Of a DNA stretch of 64,000 bases, positions 1-7,529 are shown piece after piece (position 1 is the stretch's first letter; every line of letters begins with the position of its first letter). The stretch covers positions 1,178,001-1,242,000 of the forward strand of contig NZ_PPDK01000001.1 in the NCBI RefSeq assembly GCF_003074135.1, written 5' to 3'. Position numbers and translations under genes: made by a program. This DNA comes from Euzebya tangerina. GTDB lineage: Bacteria; Actinomycetota; Nitriliruptoria; Euzebyales; Euzebyaceae. Under the pieces are notes generated by a model. The model did not search any database and was not told the DNA's origin. It saw only the letters and a list, made by a program, of their open reading frames with translations.

Positions 1-2467
1 CGAACGTGACGGTGGGGGCGGTGTCGTCGCCGCCGTTGGCCGTGCCGCCGTCGTCGCTGAGGACCACGGACACCGTTGCGGTGCCGGCCGCGTCGGCGGC
101 CGGGGTGTAGGTCAGCTCGCCGGATGCGCTGATCGCTGGCTGGGCGGTGAACAGGCCGTTGTTGTCGTTGCTGAGGCCGTAGGAGATCGTCTGACCGGAC
201 TCGTTGGCCGGGCCTGGTGAGGCGGCGGCGAAGGTTGCGACCGTCTGTGCACCGGCATCCTCCAGGACCGTCTGGTCGTCCCCGGCCGGGCTGGTCGTGA
301 AGCTCGGCTCGTCGTTGACGGCCGTGACGGTGATGGTGAAGGTGCGGTCGGGCCCGGTGTCATCGCCGCCGTTTGCCGTGCCGCCGTCGTCGCTGGCGGT
401 CACGGTGACGGTGGAGGTGCCGTTGGCGTTGGCCGCCGGGGTGTACGTCAGTTGTCCGGTGCCGTCGATGGCAGGATCCGCGACGAAGAGGCCGGCGTTG
501 GTGTTGGAGACCGCCAGGTCGACGGTCTGGCCGGCTTCGTCGGTGCCGCCTCCGGTGGAGGTGGTGGCGAAGCCTGCAACGGTCTGGGCACCAGCGTCCT
601 CGTTCACGGTCTGGTTGGCGCCCAGCGTGACGTCCGGCTCGTCGTTGACGGGGGTGACGTCCAGCGTGATGGTGCCGGTCACGGCAGCCGCGCCGTCCTC
701 GCCGCCGTCGGCGATGTTCACGGATGCGGTTGTGTCGGTCCCATTGTTGGCTGCGGGGGTGAAGGCGACACCAGCCAGGGCGGTGTTCACCTCGGCCACG
801 GTGCCGGAGATGGTCCACACACCGGTGCCGGCGGTGTAGGTCGCCCCGTCGTTCGCGGTGAACGCCCCGGTGGCGGTGTTGGCCAGTGTGATGGTGGCGG
901 TGATCTGCTCACCGGCGTCGGGATCGGTGACCACGATGTTGGTGATGGCCGCCGAGGCGTCATCCTCGGTGTAGGACACGGTCTGAGTGGTGTTGGTGGC
1001 CGTTGGTGCCGTGTTCGGGGGGACTCCGGTCAACCGGTAGAGCTCGCGGTCGGTGGGGGTGGCTTCGCGGGCGTTGAGGTAGAGGTCGCCGTTCAGGATG
1101 GGGAGGTTCTCGGTTTGGATGAGGGGGAAGCCGTCGTCGTTGCCGTTGAGGTTGGCCACGATGTTGAAGGCGCCGTTGGTGCCGTCGGTCTCGTCGTAGA
1201 CGAACAGTTCGCGGCCGACGTTGGATTCCATGACGGCGTAGAGGCTGCCGGCGTGGACGAACAGGTCGGTGAGGTTGGAGTCGGCGCCGCCGCTTGGTGG
1301 GGCGTTGTTGGTGATCTGACCGAAGGTGTCGGTGGCCGGGTCGTAGACGATGGGCTCGTCTTGTTCAGGGTCGGGGCCGAGACCGGCCTCGAAGTAGAGC
1401 TTGCCGTCGAAGGCGGTGAACAGGCCTGGTCGGGCGTTGCCGTCCGGGTTGATCTCGGCGACCTTCTCGAGGACGCCGGCTGCGGTGAGCCGGTACAGCT
1501 CGCGGTCCTGCGGGTCTGCTTCGCGGACGCTCATGTAGAGGTCGCCGTCGATGGTCTGGCTGGTGTCGATGGAGGTGGGGAAGCCGTCCCCGTTGCCGTT
1601 GATGTTGGCCACGATGTTGAAGGCGCCGTTGGTGCCGTCGGTCTCGTCGTAGACGAACAGTTCGCGGCCGACGTTGGATTCCATGACGGCGTAGAGGCTG
1701 CCGGCGTGGACGAACAGGTCGGTGAGGTTGGAGTCGTTGCCGGCCAGTGGGGCGTTGTTGGTGATCTGTCCGACGGTGTTTGCGACGGGGTCGTAGACGA
1801 AGGGTTCCTCGTTCTCGGCGGCGTCGTCGGAGGCTTCGAAGTACAGCTTGCCGTCGAAGACGGTGAGCAGGTTGGGGTCGCCGCTGCCGGCGTTGTTGAT
1901 CTCGATGACCTTCTCCAGCACACCGGCTGCAGTCAGCCGGTAGAGCTCGCGGTCGGTGGGGGTGGCTTCCCGGGCGTTGAGGTAGAGGTCGCCGTTCAGG
2001 ATGGGGAGGTTCTCGGTTTGGATGAGGGGGAAGCCGTCGTCGTTGCCGTTGAGGTTGGCCACGATGTCGAAGGCGCCGTTGGTGCCGTCGGTCTCGTCGT
2101 AGACGAACAGTTCGCGGCCGACGTTGGATTCCATGACGGCGTAGAGGCTGCCGGCGTGGACGAACAGGTCGGTGAGATTGGAGTCGGCGCCGCCGCTTGG
2201 TGCATCGTTGTTGGTGATCTGGCCGACGGTGCCCGCGACGGGGTCGTAGACGAAGGGTTCCTCGTTCTCGGCGGCGTCGTCGGAGGCTTCGAAGTACAGC
2301 TTGCCGTCGAAGACGGTGAGCAGGTTGGGGTCGCCGCTGCCGGCGTCGTTGATCTCGATGACCTTCTCCAGCACACCCTGGGCCGACGCGACACCCCCCA
2401 TCGCGACCACCATCATCAGACTGCCCACCCAGACGAATGCGAACTTCAGGACGGAGACAACCCTCAT
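1..2467 (-). CDS. Secreted repeat protein, ELYR/FVYDxxDGT repeats plus cadherin-like domains (C-terminus cut off by window)
   Basis: The frame is open from ATG 2467 to the window edge, so at least 822 residues are coded and the C-terminus is missing. Residues 1-29 are a classical signal peptide ending ASA, predicting export. Three near-identical repeats of about 150 residues follow (motifs FDGKLYFEA, GRELFVYDETDGT, DRELYRLT), similar in flavour to the ELWxxDGT repeat family of extracellular propeller-like proteins. After about residue 480 come roughly 100-residue cadherin/VCBS-like units, recognisable from VNDEP linkers and the phrases GTGQLTYTPAAN and SDDGGTANGGDDT. No catalytic motif is visible; a surface adhesin or structural role is inferred. 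It follows the ABC exporter operon on the same strand after a 158-nt gap. Domain class is secure, function is not. Confidence 0.8.
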   Translation of the reverse strand, partial: MRVVSVLKFAFVWVGSLMMVVAMGGVASAQGVLEKVIEINDAGSGDPNLLTVFDGKLYFEASDDAAENEEPFVYDPVAGTVGQITNNDAPSGGADSNLTDLFVHAGSLYAVMESNVGRELFVYDETDGTNGAFDIVANLNGNDDGFPLIQTENLPILNGDLYLNAREATPTDRELYRLTAAGVLEKVIEINNAGSGDPNLLTVFDGKLYFEASDDAAENEEPFVYDPVANTVGQITNNAPLAGNDSNLTDLFVHAGSLYAVMESNVGRELFVYDETDGTNGAFNIVANINGNGDGFPTSIDTSQTIDGDLYMSVREADPQDRELYRLTAAGVLEKVAEINPDGNARPGLFTAFDGKLYFEAGLGPDPEQDEPIVYDPATDTFGQITNNAPPSGGADSNLTDLFVHAGSLYAVMESNVGRELFVYDETDGTNGAFNIVANLNGNDDGFPLIQTENLPILNGDLYLNAREATPTDRELYRLTGVPPNTAPTATNTTQTVSYTEDDASAAITNIVVTDPDAGEQITATITLANTATGAFTANDGATYTAGTGVWTISGTVAEVNTALAGVAFTPAANNGTDTTASVNIADGGEDGAAAVTGTITLDVTPVNDEPDVTLGANQTVNEDAGAQTVAGFATTSTGGGTDEAGQTVDLAVSNTNAGLFVADPAIDGTGQLTYTPAANANGTSTVTVTASDDGGTANGGDDTGPDRTFTITVTAVNDEPSFTTSPAGDDQTVLEDAGAQTVATFAAASPGPANESGQTISYGLSNDNNGLFTAQPAISASGELTYTPAADAAGTATVSVVLSDDGGTANGGDDTAPTVTF
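1018..2385. repeat. Three tandem ~450-bp coding repeats
   Basis: Units repeat at 450-453 bp spacing; for example CGAACAGTTCGCGG recurs at 1201, 1654 and 2104, and about 70 bp downstream of it is identical in all three. The repeats lie inside the secreted protein gene and keep its frame. Near-identity at DNA level points to recent duplication or ongoing conversion and makes copy number prone to change or to misassembly. Confidence 0.9.
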
Positions 2468-2625
2468 GGTCTGACCTTCTCTAATGGCTGGAACGGGTCA
2501 CCGGTTCTGACCTCTCGGTTGCGGCGAACCAGGGGATCGGTGAACGTAACCCAGGAGTCGCCTTATCGGCACCTCCCCCGTGGAGTTGAGCCCTACCGCC
2601 CAGGTTCTTCGGTACACCCGCGCGG
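2468..2625 (-). promoter_or_regulatory. Leader of the secreted repeat protein, possibly structured
   Basis: This 158-nt gap separates the ABC ATPase stop from the secreted protein start. Read on the minus strand it is rich in short self-complementary runs (a CTCC/GGAG hairpin, GCC-GATAA-GGC, and CCTGGG twice) and ends with a plausible ribosome site, AGAAGG, before ATG 2467. It looks like a folded leader, but I could not match it to a named riboswitch class; a plain promoter/terminator region is equally possible. Confidence 0.3.
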
Positions 2626-3318
2626 CTATGCCGCGGCTGTCTCCGTCTGGAGCACGCCGTCGACGATCTCGACCGTACGGTCTCCGAAGTCCAGCACACG
2701 TTCGTCGTGCGTCACGACGATCGCCGCGACGCCACGGGACTTGATCTCATTCACCAGGAGCTTCATGACCTGTTGGCCCAACTCGGTGTCGAGCGCTGAC
2801 GTCGGCTCGTCGATCAGCACCAGCGCGGGGTCGTTCATGAGTGCCCGGCCGATGGCAACACGCTGCTTCTGCCCGCCGGACAGCTGGGCCGGCAGGTTGC
2901 CGGCCCGGTCGGCCAGGCCGAGTTCCTCCAACAACGTGTCTGCTCGCTCCTTCGCCGACTTGTCCACCGTTCCGCCGCCCAGATCCCGGACGGCCAGCAG
3001 GTTCTCCTTCGCCGTGAGGAAGGGGACGAGGTTGACGGACTGGAACACGAAGCCGACCTCCTCGCGCCGGAAGGCGGCGAGATCCTTCTCGCTCTCGCCG
3101 GAGATCTCGCGGCCGCCGACGACAACTCGTCCCTGGCTGGCGCGAAGCAGCGCGCCCGCCACCGTCAGCAGGGTCGTCTTCCCCGAGCCGGACGGACCGA
3201 CCAGGATCAGCATCTCGTCCGCAGCGAGCTCCAACGAGACGTCGTCCAAGGCGGTGACCTGGGTCTCCCCTTCGCCGTAGAACTTGCTGACACCAGTCAG
3301 CTCGAGTGCATTCGTCAT
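2626..3318 (-). CDS. ABC transporter ATP-binding protein (LolD/MacB type)
   Basis: A 230-residue ATPase with Walker A GPSGSGKTT near residue 42, signature LSGGQ near 147, Walker B VLIDEPTSALD and the switch His in VVTHDE. The order and length match the LolD/MacB/FtsE class, whose partners are FtsX-like permeases rather than classical importers. It is the last gene of a three-gene operon, 3 nt after the second permease. By family it powers extrusion of a lipid, lipoprotein, peptide or drug, or mechanical work across the envelope; the substrate cannot be read from sequence. Confidence 0.93.
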   Translation of the reverse strand: MTNALELTGVSKFYGEGETQVTALDDVSLELAADEMLILVGPSGSGKTTLLTVAGALLRASQGRVVVGGREISGESEKDLAAFRREEVGFVFQSVNLVPFLTAKENLLAVRDLGGGTVDKSAKERADTLLEELGLADRAGNLPAQLSGGQKQRVAIGRALMNDPALVLIDEPTSALDTELGQQVMKLLVNEIKSRGVAAIVVTHDERVLDFGDRTVEIVDGVLQTETAAA

Positions 3319-3321
3319 GGA

Positions 3322-4428
3322 TTATCCGATCGCTTCGGCCGGGTCGATGGCAAGGATTCGTCGGAGGGTGAACAGGCTGCCGATCAGCGCCGTCACGACC
3401 GTTCCGGCCGCGATGGCCGCGAGGCGGGTCGGCACCAGTCGCACCGGGAGGTCCGGCGGCAGAGCCGCGGAGAAGGCCAGGCTCAGACCGAGGCCGGCGA
3501 GGAGAGCGACCAGGCTGATGACGATCGCCTGGACGGAGATGCCGACCAGGAGATCCGTCGTCCGAGCTCCCAGTGCCTTCAGGACGGCATACAACGCGGT
3601 GCGCTCGAGGGTGATCAACGCGAAGAAGAGCGCCACCACCAGCAGGGTCACGGCAAACGTGACGCTGATGATCCCGGCGAACGTCGAGGACTGCTGCTGC
3701 ACGACGTCGAGCGACTCGATCGTGGTCGGGATGGTCGCCGCCTCCACCCCGTCGACTGCGTCGGTCACCTCGTTCGCCAGTTCGACGCCGGCAGCCTCGG
3801 AGAGATCTCCGGCCGGGCGGACCACCAGTGCCTGGGAGACGCCCGGAGGAGGGAGTGCGGTCGGGTTGGCCTGCTCGACCAGATTGCGCCAGTCGCCCTG
3901 GTCCAGCCAGATCGTGGCGGCACCCTGACTGAGGTCGTCGACGAGCGCGTCCACGGTGACCTGCACTGCTGTGGGCCCCACCTCGATGACGTCGCCGACC
4001 TGCAGTCCCAGCGTCTCCCCGAGCTGCTGGTCGACGACCGCCGCGCCACCGCCGGGCGGCGCCGGGATCACGTCCGTGGCCAGTTGGTACCCGAAGACCG
4101 CGACGCCGGTGACGTCCTGGTCGGCGGCAGCGGTTCCCGCGGTCGTGAGGATCTGGCTGAGTTGTCCGACCTCGGCCACCCCGTCCACGGCAGCCACGGC
4201 GTCGGCCAGTTCGGCGTCCACCCGGGAGCGTTGGATCTGCAGGTCGACGTCTTCGGTGAACGCCAAGAGATCACCGTCGTGTGCCCGGTAGGCGCCGGTC
4301 TGCCCTAACTCCAGGCCGTCCAGGAAGCCGCCGAGAACGACCAGGAGGACCACCAGCAGCGTCAGGGCGCCGCCGACGGGGACGAATCGACCCGGCTGTC
4401 GCAGCAGCTCCTTCAGCGCGATCCTCAT
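3322..4428 (-). CDS. ABC transporter permease, FtsX/MacB type
   Basis: A 368-residue membrane protein. A first helix near residues 15-35 is followed by a long extracytoplasmic domain of about 200 residues, then three C-terminal helices ending with the SLFTLRRILAIDPAEAIG tail seen in FtsX/MacB permeases. Its start overlaps the upstream permease stop by 4 bp and its stop lies 3 nt before the ATPase, so the three genes are very probably translationally coupled. Likely forms a heterodimer with the neighbouring permease. Confidence 0.9.
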   Translation of the reverse strand: MRIALKELLRQPGRFVPVGGALTLLVVLLVVLGGFLDGLELGQTGAYRAHDGDLLAFTEDVDLQIQRSRVDAELADAVAAVDGVAEVGQLSQILTTAGTAAADQDVTGVAVFGYQLATDVIPAPPGGGAAVVDQQLGETLGLQVGDVIEVGPTAVQVTVDALVDDLSQGAATIWLDQGDWRNLVEQANPTALPPPGVSQALVVRPAGDLSEAAGVELANEVTDAVDGVEAATIPTTIESLDVVQQQSSTFAGIISVTFAVTLLVVALFFALITLERTALYAVLKALGARTTDLLVGISVQAIVISLVALLAGLGLSLAFSAALPPDLPVRLVPTRLAAIAAGTVVTALIGSLFTLRRILAIDPAEAIG

Positions 4429-5537
4429 CTGACACCGCCACTTGTCGTCGCCTGGATCGGATCGATTGCAAGGACCCGTCGTACGGCCCCGATCGACGCC
4501 AGCAACCCGAGGACCGTGATCGCAGCCACGGTCGTCAGGGTCGTCGACAGATCGAGCTGCGCGCCGAAGGTGTCCCGAGCCGCAGCAAGCAGCCCCGTCG
4601 CCACGCCGGCTCCGAGCACCGCACCGACGCCGACGACCAGCAGGACCTGCAACAGCACCGGCTTGACCACATCGAACTTGCCGGCGCCGACTGCGCGGAG
4701 CAGCACCAGTGCGTCGGCTTTCTGCACCGTCAGGATGAGGAAGAAGACCCCGGTGACGATCGTCACCACGATGAACAGCAGGAGGTAGAGGATGCCGAAG
4801 GACTGGGAGATCTGGCCCGCGCCGGGCAGTTCGGCGACGGCCGTCGCTCGGTCGACCGCCTCCACGCCCGCGACGCTGCTGGTGATCCGCTCGGCCACGG
4901 TTGCGGCGTCCTCCCCTTGCCCGACCGTCACACCGATGAAGGAGGCCGGGACCTCGATCGCCGCTCCGGCCCGCTCCTGCACGGCTGCGGCGTAGGTCTC
5001 GAAGGGGACGTACAGGGTTGGCGCCACGTTGAACGGGGCGTCGTCGGCCACTCCGACGACGGTCACCGCGGTCGACCCGATCGCCACCTCATCGTCCAGG
5101 GCAAACCCGTCCGTGAGACTCGAGCCGCTGAACAGCGCCTCACCGGCAGCCTCGGCCTGCCGTCCCTCGCTGATCGTCCGGGGCGTGGCGGGGGAGTCAG
5201 GGGCAGCTCCGACGAGGGTCACATCGACGTCGCCGGAAGGTCCATCGCTCGCGAAGCTGCTGAGCCCGACCGCGGTCGCCTCCTCGACACCGTCGATGGC
5301 GCCCACCTCAGCGACGATGTCGACGGGAAGGATGCTGGCCTGCGGATTCAACTGGGCCCGCTCGTCGTACACGAAGACCTCGGACGAGCTGTTCTCCAGC
5401 CCGCCGATGAACCCCAACGTCAGCGTGCCGGCCACGGCCTGGAAGAACAGCAGGAGCAGCACCAGCAGTACGACCGCGGCGGTGAGCAACCCGAACCGGC
5501 CGATCGAGCGGCGGATCTCGCGAAGAGCGATGAACAC
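4425..5537 (-). CDS. ABC transporter permease, FtsX/DevC type
   Basis: First gene of the exporter operon, 370 residues. One helix at about residues 15-35, a periplasm-side domain with MacB-like core features, then three helices in the last 130 residues, closing with VRRVLAIDPIQATTSGG. The arrangement is the same as in the second permease, which suggests an ancient duplication and a heterodimeric transporter. It is transcribed away from a TetR regulator gene, with a palindrome in the intervening 114 nt, so it is the probable target of that regulator. Confidence 0.9.
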   Translation of the reverse strand: MFIALREIRRSIGRFGLLTAAVVLLVLLLLFFQAVAGTLTLGFIGGLENSSSEVFVYDERAQLNPQASILPVDIVAEVGAIDGVEEATAVGLSSFASDGPSGDVDVTLVGAAPDSPATPRTISEGRQAEAAGEALFSGSSLTDGFALDDEVAIGSTAVTVVGVADDAPFNVAPTLYVPFETYAAAVQERAGAAIEVPASFIGVTVGQGEDAATVAERITSSVAGVEAVDRATAVAELPGAGQISQSFGILYLLLFIVVTIVTGVFFLILTVQKADALVLLRAVGAGKFDVVKPVLLQVLLVVGVGAVLGAGVATGLLAAARDTFGAQLDLSTTLTTVAAITVLGLLASIGAVRRVLAIDPIQATTSGGVR

Positions 5538-5549
5538 GCGACCGATATT

Positions 5550-5564
5550 ACGACGTTGTGTCGT
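5550..5564. promoter_or_regulatory. Candidate TetR operator
   Basis: ACGAC-GTTGT-GTCGT is a perfect 5-bp inverted repeat with 5-nt spacer, 13 nt upstream of the permease start and within the divergent region shared with the TetR gene. Position and symmetry suit a TetR-family operator; this is inference only. Confidence 0.35.
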
Positions 5565-5651
5565 GAACGCAAGGACCAGGCCGGTCTCGACGCCACCCCT
5601 ACCCGAAGAGGGCTGGTCCTACCTGGTGCCTGCGGCCCGTACGCTGGGGGC

Positions 5652-6233
5652 ATGCCACAGTTGTGGGCCGACGATCTGCCCGCCCATCGCGCGCTGGTGC
5701 TGGGCCGGCTGCTGGATGCCTACGCGGAGCTGGTGGGGCAGGTGGGGTTCGACGGGGTGACCCTCGCCGCCGTGGCCGAGCGGGCCGAGATCGCCCGGAG
5801 CGCTGTCTACAACTACGTCTCGGACCGGCACGACCTGGCCCTCGCCCACGCCGAACGCGAGATGTCGCGCTTCCTCGGCGTGATGGCTGAGGCAGTCGGC
5901 GCAGAGGCCGACCCGGCCGGCCAGCTCCGAGCGTACGTGACGACGTCGCTGGCCCAGGCCGCGGACAGCGTCGGCGATGAGTTGATGCCGCTGTTGACCG
6001 ACGACGAGCGCGGACGGGTCATGATCATGCTCGCTCCGCTGCGCGACGTCCTCCATGACATCGTCGATCGCGGCGTCGCCCAGGGCGACTTCTCGGGGGA
6101 CGTCGACGCGCTCAGTGACCTGGTCTGGGCGACGATCGCCGGCTACCGGATGCCGATCGCCCACGGACAGGTCGACCCGGACACGGCCGCTGCGACGGCA
6201 TCCCACGTGCTGCTGGCAGGACTCGCGAGCTGA
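5652..6233 (+). CDS. TetR/AcrR family transcriptional regulator
   Basis: 193 residues from ATG 5652. The N-terminal 60 residues form the TetR helix-turn-helix (GFDGVTLAAVAERAEIARSA followed by VYNYVSDRHDLALAH), where YxYVxDR is the usual recognition-helix exit. The remainder is a helical ligand-binding domain without recognisable specificity. It is divergent from the ABC exporter operon, the usual arrangement for a local repressor of an efflux system. Earlier in-frame starts exist but only this one leaves a normal TetR length. Confidence 0.9.
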   Translation: MPQLWADDLPAHRALVLGRLLDAYAELVGQVGFDGVTLAAVAERAEIARSAVYNYVSDRHDLALAHAEREMSRFLGVMAEAVGAEADPAGQLRAYVTTSLAQAADSVGDELMPLLTDDERGRVMIMLAPLRDVLHDIVDRGVAQGDFSGDVDALSDLVWATIAGYRMPIAHGQVDPDTAAATASHVLLAGLAS

Positions 6234-6290
6234 TCGGGGTGCCCTCGGGCTCTTGGGAGCTCGGGCTCAAGAGAGCTCAGCTGACGTCCG

Positions 6291-7493
6291 ATGAGATGGC
6301 CCATGGAGGACGACGAGCAGCCGCAGTCGGCGATCGGCCAGGCACCGGCCACCAGCACCCCGGCCGGCCAACCACTCGACCGTGTTGCGGCCGCGCGTCT
6401 CGCGCTGCTCACTCCAACGATGCGCGCAGCCCTCATCCCCGCGCTCACGATCATCGTGGTCTTCGCGGCATTGCTTTTCCGCGCCGACCCGGCTGGAGTC
6501 ACCGCGTGGCTCGGGATCTGGATCGCCGCCGCGGCCATCTCCCTGCTGGCGCTGACTCGGATCGCCGGTCGCACCGTCACGCCGGAGTACACACGGCGGA
6601 TGTTGACGATGATCGCGGGCCTGGTCGGGATCGTATGGGGGAGCATCCCGATCGTGATCCGACCGGAGGAACCGCGTTGGTGGGCGATCCAGGGCCTGTG
6701 GATCGTGGCCATCCAGGGCTTGATCGCCACGGCAGCGCGCGCTGACCGGTCGGTGTTCGGTGCGGCGGTGCTGCCGATGACGCTCGTGTCGTCGGTGTCA
6801 ATGGGCCTGCGGGAGGACTCCTTCGCGCTCGTCCTCGCGGCCGTGATCGGCTTGGGTGGTGCCCTGTGCTGCGTCGTGTTCCTGAACCTGCACCGGATGG
6901 TCGAGGGCGCCATACAGCAGCAGTTCACCGTCGAGGGGTTGCAGCGGTCGGTCCAGGCCCAGCGCAGCCAACTGAGCAAGGCCACCGAGTCCCTCACCGA
7001 GCTGGCCACCACGGACGCGCTCACCGGTCTGCCCAACCGCGAGGGATTCATCACCTCGCTGGTCGACCACAGCCGCCGGGTCGTGACCGATGGCTGGCTG
7101 GGCATCATCGACCTGGACGGCTTCGAGGCCGTCAACGAGTCCTACGGCCACCACGTCGGTGACGAGGTCCTCATCACCGCGGCGAAGCGCTGGCGGCGGG
7201 TGCTCGGCAGCACGCTCATCGCCCGCACCGGCGGCGACGAGTTCGTCTTCACCATGAGCACCCACACCGATGCCGAGATGGTCGGCCACATGCTGGTGGA
7301 GCAGTTCGACATCCCGGTCCAGAGCAAGAACGACGGGCTGATCCGCCTCAACTGCTCCGTTGGCATCGGCCGCTTCAACCAGGGCGAGCCGCTCTCCGAG
7401 GTCATGGCCCGCGCGGACCGGGCGCTGTACAGCGCCAAGATCCAGGGCGGTGGCGGCGTGTCGGTGGACGGCACACCTCAACCCCAGCACTAG
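6291..7493 (+). CDS. Membrane-bound diguanylate cyclase (GGDEF)
   Basis: 400 residues (399 minus four if ATG 6303 is used). The first 210 residues contain about six hydrophobic helices forming an integral sensor or anchor region, followed by a short coiled-coil-like linker (QRSQLSKATESLTELA) and a GGDEF domain. The active-site loop is intact (GGDEF at about residues 314-318) with the DxLTGLPNR entry motif, so it should condense two GTP into cyclic di-GMP. The inhibitory I-site RxxD expected five residues before GGDEF is not present (the segment reads STLIART), suggesting no product inhibition through that site. No EAL domain. Nothing near it is an obvious effector. Confidence 0.92.
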   Translation: MRWPMEDDEQPQSAIGQAPATSTPAGQPLDRVAAARLALLTPTMRAALIPALTIIVVFAALLFRADPAGVTAWLGIWIAAAAISLLALTRIAGRTVTPEYTRRMLTMIAGLVGIVWGSIPIVIRPEEPRWWAIQGLWIVAIQGLIATAARADRSVFGAAVLPMTLVSSVSMGLREDSFALVLAAVIGLGGALCCVVFLNLHRMVEGAIQQQFTVEGLQRSVQAQRSQLSKATESLTELATTDALTGLPNREGFITSLVDHSRRVVTDGWLGIIDLDGFEAVNESYGHHVGDEVLITAAKRWRRVLGSTLIARTGGDEFVFTMSTHTDAEMVGHMLVEQFDIPVQSKNDGLIRLNCSVGIGRFNQGEPLSEVMARADRALYSAKIQGGGGVSVDGTPQPQH

Positions 7494-7529
7494 CACCACC
7501 GGACCGCGCCACTAGACTGTCCCGCCCTC

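Noticed and set aside
452-3280. 942-codon plus-strand open frame
   Set aside because: It is Val/Gly/Asp-rich shadow of the minus-strand secreted repeat protein and ABC ATPase, crossing three real features.
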